Below are positions 33,301 through 42,026 of a stretch of 55,272 nt of DNA, piece by piece. Under the pieces are notes generated by a model. It did not search any database, was not told the DNA's origin, and saw nothing but the letters and a program-made list of their open reading frames with translations. The stretch is from Pseudomonadota bacterium (lineage in GTDB: Bacteria > Pseudomonadota > Alphaproteobacteria > Caulobacterales > Caulobacteraceae), in the NCBI GenBank assembly GCA_023451375.1, contig JAEXZS010000059.1:1-55272 (forward strand), read 5' to 3'. Numbering within the stretch: position 1 is the first letter of the stretch; every line of letters begins with the position of its first letter. Both the position numbers and the translations under genes were made by a program.

Positions 33301-33315
33301 GAACATAACGGGAAC
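33301..33315. promoter_or_regulatory. LexA SOS box upstream of dnaE2
   Basis: GAAC-ATAACGG-GAAC matches the alphaproteobacterial LexA consensus exactly and ends 18 nt before the dnaE2 start. It gives dnaE2 independent SOS control. Confidence 0.85.
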
Positions 33316-33333
33316 AAACCTCCCGTTGAGTCC

Positions 33334-36300
33334 ATGTCGTACGTCGAACTCCAATGCTCGTCCCACTTCTCGTTCCTGAGAGGGGCGAGTTCTTGCGAGG
33401 AGCTGTTTGCTCAGGCGGCCGCCTGTGGGCACGACGCGCTTGCGGTGACGGACCGGAACACTCTGGCGGGTATCGTCCGGGCGCATGAGGCGGCGCGTGC
33501 GACGGGGGTTCGGCTGATCGTGGGATGCCGTCTCGTGCTGGAGGATGGGGCGGAGATTCTCGTCTATCCCCGGGACCGGGCGAGCTACGCCCGGCTCTGT
33601 CGCCTGCTGACGGAGGGCAAGCGGCGGGGGGGCAAGGGCGAATGCCGGCTCGGGTGGGACGATCTGGAGACTTGGGGCGAGGGATGGATCGCCGTTCTGG
33701 CGCCCGACGGCCTAGCGGAGGCGCGTCGGGATCTGGCGCGCCTGGTCGAGGTCTTCGGCGAAGACGCCTATCTGGCCCTGACCCTGCATCGCCGGCCGCG
33801 CGACCAGATGAGACTGCATCAGCTCTGCGAAGCGGCGAGGGCTGCGGGGGCGCGACCGGTGGTGACCAACGATGTACTGTTCCACCACCCCGACCGCAGG
33901 ATCCTACAGGATGTCATGACCTGTATCCGGGAGGGCTGCACCATCGACGACGTGGGCTTCCGGCGCACCCGGACGGCGGATCGCCATCTGAAGCCCGTCG
34001 CGGAGATGCACCGGCTGTTCGCCCGCTATCCGGAGGCATTGGCGCGCACGGTAGAGATCGCCGATCGCTGTCGCTTCAGCCTGGACGAGCTGGCCTACCA
34101 GTATCCGCGCGAGGCGGCGGCGGGCCAGACCCCGCAGGAGGCCCTGGAGGCCCTGACCTGGGCGGGAGCGGCGGACCGGTATCCGGAAGGGTTGCCGGAC
34201 AAGGTGCGGGCGTCGCTGAAACACGAGCTCGGACTGATCGAGACCCTAGGCTATGCGCCCTATTTCCTGACCGTCCACTCCATCGTCCGCTTCGCCCGCA
34301 GCCGGGACATCCTGTGCCAGGGGCGCGGCTCGGCCGCCAACTCCGCCGTCTGCTATGTGCTGGGCGTCACCTCCATCGATCCGGAGCGCAACGACCTCCT
34401 GTTCGAACGGTTCGTCAGCCAGGAGCGCAAGGAGCCGCCGGACATCGACGTCGACTTCGAGCACGAGCGCCGCGAGGAGGTGATCCAGTGGATTTATGAC
34501 ACCTATGGGCGGGACCGGTCCGCCCTGTGCGCCACCGTCATTCGCTACCGCTCGCGCGGCGCCCTGCGCGATGTGGGCAAGGCGCTGGGCCTGACCGAAG
34601 ACCTGATCAAGACGCCGTCGTCCCAGGTCTGGAGCTATTCTTCGGAAGGCGTCGAGGATCGGCACGCCGAGGAGTTGAACCTCAATCTGGAGGACCGGCG
34701 TCTGAGGTTGGCGCTGGACCTGTCACGACAGCTGATCGGATTTCCGCGCCACCTGTCCCAGCATCCCGGCGGGTTCGTCCTGACCGACGACCGCCTGGAC
34801 GACCTAGTCCCGATCGAGCCGGCGGCGATGAAGGACCGTCAGGTCATCGAATGGGACAAGGACGACATCGACGCGCTGAAGTTCATGAAAGTCGATGTTC
34901 TGGCCTTGGGGATGCTCAGCTGCATGCGGCGCGGGCTCGACCTGTTGCGCGAGCACAAGGCCATAGACCTCGACCTAGCCTCTATCCCGGCCGAGGATCC
35001 GAAGACCTACGCCATGATCCGCAAGGCCGACACGCTCGGCGTCTTCCAGATCGAAAGCCGCGCGCAGATGGCCATGCTGCCGCGCATCAAGCCGCGCACC
35101 TTCTATGACCTGGTGATCGAGGTCGCCATCGTGCGACCGGGCCCCATTCAGGGCGACATGGTCCATCCCTACCTGCGTCGCCGCGAAGGGAAGGAGGAGA
35201 TCGACTTTCCCCGTCCGGAACTGGAGGCGGTTCTGGGCAAGACCCTGGGCGTGCCGCTGTTCCAGGAGCAGGCCATGCGGGTGGCGATCGAATGCGCCGG
35301 CTTCACCGCCTCGGAGGCCGACCAGCTGCGGCGCGCGATGGCGACCTTCAAATTCACCGGGGGCGTCAGCCATTTCAAGGACAAGCTCGTTTCCGGCATG
35401 GTCGCGCGGGGCTACACGCCGGCCTTCGCCGAGAAGACCTTCGGCCAGCTCGAGGGGTTCGGCTCCTATGGTTTTCCGGAGAGCCACGCCGCCTCTTTCG
35501 CCCTGATCGCCTACGCCTCGTCCTGGCTGAAGTGTCATCACCCGGACGTCTTCTGCGCCGCCCTGCTCAACGCTCAGCCGATGGGCTTCTACGCCCCCGC
35601 CCAGATCGTGCGGGACGCGCGCGAACACGGCGTCGAGGTGCGCCCGGTCTGCGTCAACGCCAGTCGCTGGGACTGCACGCTGGAGCCTACGGAGCGGGAG
35701 GACCGGTTCGCGGTGCGGCTGGGACTGCGCATGGTGCGAGGTCTGGCCAACGGGGATGCGGCCAGGTTGGTGACAAACCGCGGGGATCGGCCCTTTACCG
35801 GCATCGACGATCTGTGGCGGCGTGCGATGACGCCCGTCGGAGCCCTGACGCGGCTGGCCGAGGCCGACGCCTTTCTGGAGGGGCTCCGCTTGTCCCGCCG
35901 CGACGCCCTGTGGTCGATCAAGGCGCTCCGCGACGATCCCCTGCCGCTGTTCGCGGTGGCCTCCGCGGAGGCCGGCGAACTCGTGCCGGAGGTGGACGAG
36001 CCGGATGTGGCCCTGCCGGCCATGCCCGCCGGCCAGGAGGTGGTGGAGGATTACACCCATGTGGGCGTGACGCTGCGTGACCACCCACTGGCCTTCCTGC
36101 GCGATGAACTCCAGGCTCGGCATGTGATGACCTGCGCCGACGGGACGGCCATGCGCGACCGCCGCCTGACCCGGGTCGCCGGCCTCGTCCTGGTCCGTCA
36201 GAAGCCGGGATCGGCAAAGGGGGTGATGTTCATCACCATCGAGGACGAGACCGGCGTCGCCAATCTGGTGATCTGGCCGAGCCTCTATGAGCAGCAGCGG

Positions 36301-36570
36301 CGGGTGGTGCTGGGCGCCAGTCTGCTGGTGGCCGACGGCAGGGTGCAGCGCGAGGGTGAGGTGGTGCACATCGTCGCCGAGCGGTTGCACGACGGCTCGG
36401 ACCTTTTGGCGTCGCTGGGCCGAAGAGGCGAGTTCCGGCTGCCGCATGGGCGGGGCGACGAGGTCTACCGCGGCAGCGCGCCGGACGCCCGCACGCCAAA
36501 GGCCCGGGACATCTACATTCCGGACCTGTCTCTGGACACGATCCGGGTCCGGACACGGGATTTCAGATGA
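33334..36570 (+). CDS. dnaE2: Error-prone DNA polymerase DnaE2 (ImuC)
   Basis: 1078 residues, a normal length. The N-terminal PHP domain (YVELQCSSHFSFLRGASSCEELF; ALAVTDRN), the C-family palm with PDIDVDFEHERREEV (Asp cluster near residue 370), the CQGRGSAANSAVCYVLG fingers segment and the C-terminal OB-fold (GVMFITIEDETGVANLVIW) are all visible. It is the SOS-induced translesion polymerase that works with ImuA and ImuB. The ATG at 33334 lies 18 nt after the SOS box. No strong ribosome binding site is visible. Confidence 0.95.
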   Translation: MSYVELQCSSHFSFLRGASSCEELFAQAAACGHDALAVTDRNTLAGIVRAHEAARATGVRLIVGCRLVLEDGAEILVYPRDRASYARLCRLLTEGKRRGGKGECRLGWDDLETWGEGWIAVLAPDGLAEARRDLARLVEVFGEDAYLALTLHRRPRDQMRLHQLCEAARAAGARPVVTNDVLFHHPDRRILQDVMTCIREGCTIDDVGFRRTRTADRHLKPVAEMHRLFARYPEALARTVEIADRCRFSLDELAYQYPREAAAGQTPQEALEALTWAGAADRYPEGLPDKVRASLKHELGLIETLGYAPYFLTVHSIVRFARSRDILCQGRGSAANSAVCYVLGVTSIDPERNDLLFERFVSQERKEPPDIDVDFEHERREEVIQWIYDTYGRDRSALCATVIRYRSRGALRDVGKALGLTEDLIKTPSSQVWSYSSEGVEDRHAEELNLNLEDRRLRLALDLSRQLIGFPRHLSQHPGGFVLTDDRLDDLVPIEPAAMKDRQVIEWDKDDIDALKFMKVDVLALGMLSCMRRGLDLLREHKAIDLDLASIPAEDPKTYAMIRKADTLGVFQIESRAQMAMLPRIKPRTFYDLVIEVAIVRPGPIQGDMVHPYLRRREGKEEIDFPRPELEAVLGKTLGVPLFQEQAMRVAIECAGFTASEADQLRRAMATFKFTGGVSHFKDKLVSGMVARGYTPAFAEKTFGQLEGFGSYGFPESHAASFALIAYASSWLKCHHPDVFCAALLNAQPMGFYAPAQIVRDAREHGVEVRPVCVNASRWDCTLEPTEREDRFAVRLGLRMVRGLANGDAARLVTNRGDRPFTGIDDLWRRAMTPVGALTRLAEADAFLEGLRLSRRDALWSIKALRDDPLPLFAVASAEAGELVPEVDEPDVALPAMPAGQEVVEDYTHVGVTLRDHPLAFLRDELQARHVMTCADGTAMRDRRLTRVAGLVLVRQKPGSAKGVMFITIEDETGVANLVIWPSLYEQQRRVVLGASLLVADGRVQREGEVVHIVAERLHDGSDLLASLGRRGEFRLPHGRGDEVYRGSAPDARTPKARDIYIPDLSLDTIRVRTRDFR

Positions 36571-36609
36571 GATCGGCTCTCTTCGGCGGCTCCCAACGAC
36601 GACAGCAGT

Positions 36610-36858
36610 TCAGTTCATCTCGGATCGCGGCATGGGTGGCCGGGGCGGCGTCATGTCGAGGCTGTCGATCATGATGTCGATCTCGGCTTCCACGAGACTG
36701 AGGTCGGCGCCGCTGAACCGCTGGGCCGCCGCCTCGCACCAAGCTGCGCGCAGTAGTGTGCGGCAGTCATCGGGGTTGAGGTCTTCCAGATAGAACAGGC
36801 CTCGCTCCGCCAGCAGGCGTTTGGCGACCCGCCCGGCCCGCACGGCAAGGTCGCTCAT
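36610..36858 (-). CDS. Small hypothetical protein (82 residues)
   Basis: Starts MSDLAVRAGRVAKRLLAERGLFYLEDLNPDDCRTLLRAAW and is helical throughout, ending in a Pro/Met-rich tail. A longer frame to 37128 exists but its first part is Ser/Pro/Arg-rich shadow. It is convergent with dnaE2 (39-nt gap). Another hypothetical gene lies 67 nt upstream on the same strand and may share a transcript. I do not recognise the family. Confidence 0.5.
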   Translation of the reverse strand: MSDLAVRAGRVAKRLLAERGLFYLEDLNPDDCRTLLRAAWCEAAAQRFSGADLSLVEAEIDIMIDSLDMTPPRPPMPRSEMN

Positions 36859-36925
36859 CCCGGTCTCATCGCCTTCCGCTCGGTCGCCGCGTTTTAGTGG
36901 CGAAGGACGACGCATAGCCCTGGCC

Positions 36926-37336
36926 TCAGGCGTTGCCGCGGACGGCCGCGCTAGCCAGCACGCGAGCGCGGAAGGACTCGGCGTCGAAGCCCGTGGTGCG
37001 ATCGTCGATCGCCTTGAGAGGTTCGACGGCGGCCGCTTCCACGACATCGGCATGGATGTAGTCCATGCCTTCTTCCTCTCCCGGCAGAGTCCACGCGCGC
37101 AGGCCGCGATCGTCGTGCAGACGCGCAAGCGCTTCTAGGCGAAGCTGGATGACGAACGCGCTCAGGGCTCGATCTCCATTCTCATCGCGCTCCTCAAGGA
37201 GTTGGAAAACCCGAAACGCGCGAGCCTCATAGGACTGGCGGTCTTCGGTCGGCATCTCCGCAAACGCGTCTAGGGCGGCGGTTAGAAGGTCGGCCGAGAT
37301 CGGCGTTGTCATCGCCCGCTTGATGAGACTCGTCAT
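36926..37336 (-). CDS. Hypothetical protein (136 residues)
   Basis: From the ATG at 37336, with GGAGGGG 6 nt upstream (an ATG at 37351 is possible). Helical, acidic protein (LLTAALDAFAEMPTEDRQSYEARAFRVFQLLEE; FVIQLRLEALARLHDD). It ends FRARVLASAAVRGNA. No family recognised. It lies between the stand-alone nuclease and the 82-residue gene on the same strand, so the three could be one transcript. Confidence 0.55.
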   Translation of the reverse strand: MTSLIKRAMTTPISADLLTAALDAFAEMPTEDRQSYEARAFRVFQLLEERDENGDRALSAFVIQLRLEALARLHDDRGLRAWTLPGEEEGMDYIHADVVEAAAVEPLKAIDDRTTGFDAESFRARVLASAAVRGNA

Positions 37337-37442
37337 CCGCTTCCCCTCCATTGACAGCAGGTTGCGTTCCAGATGGAGCGCCCGTCACCAACGTCGCCCC
37401 ATCCTTCCGACGTTTCAAGAAAGAGCAGGAAAGGATGCTCGA

Positions 37443-38477
37443 TTACAGGAGCGCTCTGCGGGTCGCTTCCCTCAGCACCAGGTTGAACAGGCTGTTCGGC
37501 CGATGCATCGCATAGCCAGCCTTGATCTCGTCCGCCCGCGCGTCAATGACCGCGTGCGACGGCTCACCAAAGACCAGCTTGATCGTCTCGACGGCGCTGT
37601 CGAATGCCTCGTCGGTCATATCTTCGTCTGCAGTGAAGGCGGCGCCCAGCCGCATTCCAAGGCGGACCGCCTGAGCGTCGATCGCCGGCTGCAATGTCAG
37701 GACCTGCTGGATCCGGGTGCTGATCCGCTTACAGAGAAGCTCCGCCTTCGCCCAATTCTTAGTTCCGACAGTTTCGAAAAGAAGGCCTCTGAGTTCGTCA
37801 AGTTGGTCGCGCGCCTGTGCGGCCGCCGTCTCGGGCAGCACCCGGGACACATGGACGCGCAACGTCTCCAGAGTGACCTCAATCTGATCGGGATCTTCCT
37901 GCACCATCCACCCCAGCTCACCCATTACGAGTTCGATGAACCGCCAAAGATTTGCGCCGAAATAGCCGAGCTCGACGCACCAGCTGATGCGTTCGAATGA
38001 TGTCGATGGGGGTGATCCTGCGAGTTGGAACTGCGGATAGAAGTTGGTGAACACCGCGGGGTTCAGCGACAGACCGTCGACGATGTCATCCCAGAACAAC
38101 ACGCCCACGGCGGAGAGGCCGGATTGGCAGCGGGTCAACGAGAGCGCCCGGACGGCGGTCTGCAGCCCGGAATCGAAGTCTTGGGTCGTAGCGATGTAGA
38201 GGGTGCTAGGCTGCGGGCTGAAACTGGCGGATTTCGCGAGCTCGTCTTGCACGAGCTGGAGCGAAATCTGCCCGGTCGTCAGCTTGCATTGAATGCCCGT
38301 CGGCCGGCCGACCTCGTCCGGGCCGTGAATATCGACCCCTTGCTGGGCTTGGCCAGGTCGCCCGTTCATCTGCAGGTTTGGGCTGGCCCATTTCGCTCGA
38401 AGGGCCGCCGCCGTCATGGCTTCGAATTCTTGCCAGTCTTTCGGGCGGGGAAGGTCTGTTCTCGAAACAACGGGCAT
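37443..38477 (-). CDS. Predicted endonuclease with PD-(D/E)XK-like N-terminal domain
   Basis: 344 residues, with GAGG before the ATG at 38477. The N-terminal domain has WQEFEAMTAAALRAKW, then QQGVD49I, then GIQ63CK65, a Mrr-type (E..D..QxK) nuclease arrangement, followed by LYIATTQDFD. The C-terminal part (about 180-344) is helical (VTLETLRVHVSRVL; LDELRGLLFETVG) and not recognised; it may be a sensor or an oligomerisation domain. Such two-part proteins often act as single-gene anti-phage effectors. It lies upstream of two hypothetical genes on the same strand, next to the integrase end, a common site for defence cargo. Confidence 0.65.
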   Translation of the reverse strand: MPVVSRTDLPRPKDWQEFEAMTAAALRAKWASPNLQMNGRPGQAQQGVDIHGPDEVGRPTGIQCKLTTGQISLQLVQDELAKSASFSPQPSTLYIATTQDFDSGLQTAVRALSLTRCQSGLSAVGVLFWDDIVDGLSLNPAVFTNFYPQFQLAGSPPSTSFERISWCVELGYFGANLWRFIELVMGELGWMVQEDPDQIEVTLETLRVHVSRVLPETAAAQARDQLDELRGLLFETVGTKNWAKAELLCKRISTRIQQVLTLQPAIDAQAVRLGMRLGAAFTADEDMTDEAFDSAVETIKLVFGEPSHAVIDARADEIKAGYAMHRPNSLFNLVLREATRRALL

Positions 38478-38932
38478 TGGGCCTCACTAACAGATTCCGA
38501 GCTGAAGCCCGGCCAGGACGGACCATCAGATAGCCCTGCCCATTCTCAGTCGCCATGGCGGGCCAAACATCTTGCGGCAGCGGATCGTGCAGAGCACGAA
38601 GGATGCCTCGACCCGAGCGTCAGCCCGATACCGGGACACGGGTCATTGATATCACTCAACGCCGCCACGAGAGCTCAGCAAGGGCGGGTTTGCACACCTA
38701 AAATCGCTTTCGTGGGCCGAGCCGACCCATCTGACGTCAAGGATGTGGCCGCCCGCCCTTCACAAGGGCGTGATAGCTTTCGAACGATGGGACAAAGAAG
38801 AAACCGGACGGAACAACCCGGACACCACCGAGGAGATCGAAGCGATAGCATCGGCCCTTTGGATTAGTTGCGGATTATTTCTTTCAGTGATTGCCTGATT
38901 ACAGTTCTGGTTCAGACGGAAAGGAGCGCCAC
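38478..38932. other. Intergenic region between the nuclease gene and the excisionase-like gene
   Basis: 455 nt without a convincing gene. An AT-rich stretch at 38861-38915 is likely to hold the rightward promoter of the excisionase-like gene. The left end should contain the nuclease promoter. No clear repeats were seen. Confidence 0.4.
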
Positions 38933-39217
38933 ATGGCCGGTCTACATCTTCACGGAACTGAGGAAATGCTGCTGACCCGCAAGGAAGCTTCCACCGAGCT
39001 TCTGCGCATGGGCATCCGCCGGTCGCCATCGACCTTGGCGAAGGTGTTCTGCACGCGGTCTGACGGACCGCCCTGCACCCATCTCGGGCGAACGCCCTAC
39101 TATCCCAAGAGCCTGCTGCATGAGTGGGCGCGCAGCCAGCTCTCGGGCCTCCGGTCTTCGTCGAGCCAGCCTCGCCAAGCCGGACATTGGGGTGAGGCCG
39201 CCCACGAGGGCGCCTAG
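38933..39217 (+). CDS. Excisionase-like helix-turn-helix protein
   Basis: 94 residues from the ATG at 38933, with AAAGGAG upstream. A MerR/excisionase-type helix-turn-helix is visible: MLLTRKEASTELLRMGIRRSPSTLAKVFCTRSDGPPCTHLGRTPYYPKSLLHEWARSQ, with the winged Y-P-K-S-L-L ending typical of DNA-binding excisionases. It is followed by a strong terminator, then the convergent integrase gene. This makes it the probable recombination directionality factor. Confidence 0.75.
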   Translation: MAGLHLHGTEEMLLTRKEASTELLRMGIRRSPSTLAKVFCTRSDGPPCTHLGRTPYYPKSLLHEWARSQLSGLRSSSSQPRQAGHWGEAAHEGA

Positions 39218-39243
39218 CTTCCCAGTCTATCGCGACAGCTTCG

Positions 39244-39277
39244 GCCGCCCGGCGATCCGCCGGGCGGCTTTCTTTCA
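39244..39277. terminator. Bidirectional terminator between excisionase-like gene and integrase
   Basis: An 11-bp perfect stem (GCCGCCCGGCG / CGCCGGGCGGC) with 3-nt loop ATC is followed by TTTCTTTC. It lies between the two convergent genes and touches the end of the integrase frame. Confidence 0.85.
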
Positions 39278-40510
39278 ATGGGCCGTCTGTCCTTCGTCAA
39301 CCGACCAGCCCGCGAGAGAGGCGGCGACGCTCTCGCTGATCCGGTCGGCCGCCGCTCGGACGGGGTCATCCGCCAGATGGGCGTACCGGCTGGTGGTGCT
39401 GACGTGACTGTGGCCGAGCAGCTTGCCGATCAGCTGAAGTCCTTCGCCACCGGCGAGGCCTGCGCTCGCGAAGCTGTGGCGAAGATCATGAATCCGAAGG
39501 TCTTCCATCCCGGCGCGTTTGCGAATGCCGAACCAGGCCCAGTCGAGGTTGGCGATCGGACGTTTAGGATCCCTCCGATCCGGGAACACATAGATGCTCC
39601 CGTTCGAGAGCAGCCCTTCGATCAACTTCAGCGCCGCACTCCCGAGACGGATGACCTTCGCCCCGGTCTTGGAATCCTCAAGCCGGAGCATCCCCATGGT
39701 GCGATCGATCTCCGACCACTTGAGCCTGGCGATCTCGTTTTTGCGGGCGCCGGTCAGCGCCAGAAGGCGGATAATGTTGATGTGGCGCGGATCGCCCCCG
39801 TGCTTCTCGAGCTCCGCCAGGACGTCACCGAGCCGGGCCAGTTCGGCCGGGGAAAGGAAACGATCGCGACGGTTGTCCTTGTAGCGCTTCACGCCGCGCG
39901 TGGGGTTGGTCTTCACGAACTCCCGCTCGACGGCGAAGGTGAAGATGCCGCCTAGGAGACCGACCGTCCGAGATGCCGCATGAATGCCGCCGCGCGTGTG
40001 CGGCGTCGCCTCGCCACGAATGCGTCCGGAGCCAACGTCGACCATCAGCCGCTCGATGTCCGCTCGGCCGATATCGGTGACCTTCATCCTGCCGAGGCGG
40101 GGCTTGATATGGCGGGCGATACGGATGCGGTCGATCCTCAGGGTCGTCGCCTTCTTCATCGTCACGCCCTCCTTCATGTAGAGGTCGCAGAGCTCCGACA
40201 TCGTCAGTTCCTCGCGCCGTTCGACCTTAGCCGCCTGCGGGTCGCCGCCGGCTGTGACTGCAGCCAGGACGGCAGCAGCGCGGTCGCGCGCCTCTTCCGC
40301 AGTCACCACCCCGTGCCGTGCGATTTGCAGGAGCCGGTCCGCCCGGCCGATCGTGCGATAGCGCACGACGTAAGTCTTCTTGTCGCTCGTCGAGACGCGG
40401 ACACCGAAGCCTTTCAGCTGCGTGTCCCACACCGTGTAGCGATCGCCTTCCGGCGCCAGAGAATCGACTACCCTCTTCGTAATCTTGGCGGACCTCGGGT
40501 TCTGAGCCAC
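39275..40510 (-). CDS. int: Tyrosine integrase (P4-type, arm-binding domain)
   Basis: 411 residues from the GTG at 40510, preceded by GAGGAGG 6 nt upstream; a TTG at 40531 is a weaker start. The N-terminal arm-binding domain (DTQLKGFGVRVSTSDKKTYVVRYR) is followed by a core-binding domain. The catalytic set is complete: R256 (LTGARKNE), K281, H341 and R344 (HDLRHSFAS), H367 (GHSHVSTT) and Y376 (SRYAHL). It integrates and, with the excisionase-like protein, excises the element. The gene's 5' end faces the chromosomal junction. Confidence 0.93.
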   Translation of the reverse strand: MAQNPRSAKITKRVVDSLAPEGDRYTVWDTQLKGFGVRVSTSDKKTYVVRYRTIGRADRLLQIARHGVVTAEEARDRAAAVLAAVTAGGDPQAAKVERREELTMSELCDLYMKEGVTMKKATTLRIDRIRIARHIKPRLGRMKVTDIGRADIERLMVDVGSGRIRGEATPHTRGGIHAASRTVGLLGGIFTFAVEREFVKTNPTRGVKRYKDNRRDRFLSPAELARLGDVLAELEKHGGDPRHINIIRLLALTGARKNEIARLKWSEIDRTMGMLRLEDSKTGAKVIRLGSAALKLIEGLLSNGSIYVFPDRRDPKRPIANLDWAWFGIRKRAGMEDLRIHDLRHSFASAGLAGGEGLQLIGKLLGHSHVSTTSRYAHLADDPVRAAADRISESVAASLAGWSVDEGQTAH

Positions 40511-40539
40511 TTGACACCTCCTCGCGCCCAATCAGGGCC

Positions 40540-40700
40540 GCGTTTCTGGTCCCGTTTTTGGTCACCAAATGGTCACCAGACGGGAGGATTTGGGAGGATA
40601 GTCGAGAAATCAGCGGAAAAAGAACGAACCCTGAACCTGCCCACCACAAGGGTGTTTGAGCAGCTTCGAGCAACCGAAAAGAACCCTAAGGTTCGAGTTC
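40540..40700. repeat. Repeat-rich junction, candidate attachment region
   Basis: Between the integrase start and the HNH gene lie clustered short repeats: GGTCACCA twice (40560-40567 and 40571-40578), inside the palindrome TTTGGT-C-ACCAAA (40557-40569), and GGGAGGAT twice (40582-40589, 40592-40599). The HNH stop overlaps an inverted repeat GAACC-CTAA-GGTTC (40681-40694). This is where the integrase is expected to act, but no tRNA or direct match to the left end can be seen from this window. Confidence 0.45.
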
Positions 40701-41246
40701 GATGTCCCAGTACAGGTAGTCCAGCCAGCTCTGGTGCAGGTAGTTGGGCGGAAAGCGGCGGCCGGCATCCTGCAGCTGCCAGGCGTTGGGGCGATAGGGA
40801 TCGCGGCGGATCGGCATGAGGGCTTGGCGGGGGGTGCGGCCGCCCTTGGTCAGGTTGCAGGGGCCGCAGGCGGCGACGATGTTCTCCCAGGTCGTGCGGC
40901 CGCCCTGGGAGCGGGGGATGACATGATCGAAGGTCAGTTCGGTGGACTCGCCGCAGTACTGACAGGCGAAGCCGTCGCGCAGAAAGACGTTGAAGCGGGT
41001 GAAGGCGGGGCTGCGATCCTGGTCGACATAGCTCTTCAGCGCGATCACGCTGGGCAGCTGCATCTCCATCGAGGGAGAGCGGACGATCTTGTCGTAGAGG
41101 GACACCACCTCGACGCGGTCCTGATAGACCGCCTTGACCGTCTCCTCCCACGGCCACAACGACAGGGGATAGTAGGACAGCGGCCGAAAGTCGGCGTTCA
41201 GCACCAGGGCCGGCCAGCCCGACGGCGCGTTGTGGAGGACCTGCAT
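40686..41246 (-). CDS. HNH endonuclease family protein
   Basis: 186 residues. The HNH core reads RDGFACQYCGESTELTFDHVIPRSQGGRTTWENIVAACGPCNLTKGGRTP with both CxxC pairs. The N-terminal part (VLNADFRPLSYYPLSLWPWEETVKAVYQDRVEV) is typical of the chromosomal family found across alphaproteobacteria. It is the first gene on the chromosome side of the integrase. Its role is unknown; it is not obviously a toxin. Confidence 0.88.
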   Translation of the reverse strand: MQVLHNAPSGWPALVLNADFRPLSYYPLSLWPWEETVKAVYQDRVEVVSLYDKIVRSPSMEMQLPSVIALKSYVDQDRSPAFTRFNVFLRDGFACQYCGESTELTFDHVIPRSQGGRTTWENIVAACGPCNLTKGGRTPRQALMPIRRDPYRPNAWQLQDAGRRFPPNYLHQSWLDYLYWDIELEP

Positions 41247-41375
41247 CAGGGCCTCCCGTCCATGGCGGGGGGTGTGGAGGCGACAGGACTGAAGACGCGT
41301 CTCCTTCCTAGTCTGAGGCCGCGACTCTAATCCCGATTCGAAGACGCCGCCATGACGAAGAGGCGAAGAATCCGC

Positions 41376-42026
41376 TCAGGCGCGCGAAGGGAAACCGGGC
41401 AGGCTCCAGCCCCACTGCAACGCCCCGCCGCGCAGCGCGAACCCCGCCAGGGCGGCGACGGCCGCGGCGGGCCAGACCCCGACGTCCAGGGCGCGCAGCC
41501 CGACATAGAGGGTGGCGGCCACGATGGCGGCGGAGACGGTGATCTCGCGCCTCAGCAGGATCGACGGCTGGCCGGCGAGAAGGTCGCGCACCACGCCGCC
41601 GAAGCAGGCGGTCAGCGCGCCCATGACGATGCACAGCAGCGGCGCCGCGCCGATCGCCTCGGCCTTGGCCGCGCCCATGACGCCATAGGCCCCAAGCCCG
41701 GCCGCATCGAGCCACAGCAGGGCCCGGAATCGCCAGTCCCGCTGACCGGTCAGCCAGATGCCCAGCGCCGCCAGCAGACAAACGGCGATGTAGCGCCAGT
41801 CCTGCACCCAGAAGACGGGCAGGCCCAGCAGCAGGTCGCGCAGGGTGCCGCCGCCCACGCCGGTGATGGAGGCGAAGAAGGCGAAGGTGACAAGGTCGTG
41901 CTTCTCGCGCGCGGCGGCCAGGGCGCCGGTGGCGGCGAAGACGGCCACGCCGGCGAAGTCCAGGGCGCTCAGCACCGTCTGGGGATCGCGCAGGGGCTCA
42001 GTCAGCGCCGGGTCGATGGGGGTCAC
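41376..42026 (-). CDS. TRIC-like (UPF0126) membrane protein
   Basis: 216 residues from the GTG at 42026, overlapping the glycosylase stop (GTGA). It has about seven hydrophobic segments and two copies of the glycine-rich motif (TGVGGGTLRDLLLG and ACFGGVVRDLLAG), the mark of the trimeric intracellular cation channel/YadS family. It is likely a cation-permeable inner-membrane channel. Longer readings to 42077 lie inside the glycosylase gene. Confidence 0.85.
   Translation of the reverse strand: MTPIDPALTEPLRDPQTVLSALDFAGVAVFAATGALAAAREKHDLVTFAFFASITGVGGGTLRDLLLGLPVFWVQDWRYIAVCLLAALGIWLTGQRDWRFRALLWLDAAGLGAYGVMGAAKAEAIGAAPLLCIVMGALTACFGGVVRDLLAGQPSILLRREITVSAAIVAATLYVGLRALDVGVWPAAAVAALAGFALRGGALQWGWSLPGFPSRA

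Larger units (their letters stand above)
1..40600. mobile_element. Integrative and conjugative element (partial, right part)
   Basis: The block from the left edge to just past the integrase contains a Trb-type mating-pair apparatus, a TraG coupling protein, a relaxase, ParB, RadC, SSBs, an excisionase-like gene and a tyrosine integrase. These are the parts of an alphaproteobacterial ICE. Cargo includes three defence-like modules and an SOS mutasome. To the right the genes become ordinary housekeeping genes. The left end is outside the window, since trbF, trbG and trbI would lie beyond position 1. The right boundary is inferred between 40511 and 40690; the exact attachment core cannot be set without the other end. 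A plasmid integrated by its own integrase would look the same. Confidence 0.8.

Noticed and set aside
40511..40690. A tRNA gene as the integrase target
   Set aside because: I looked for a cloverleaf on both strands between the integrase start and the HNH gene and found neither the T-loop consensus nor matching acceptor arms.
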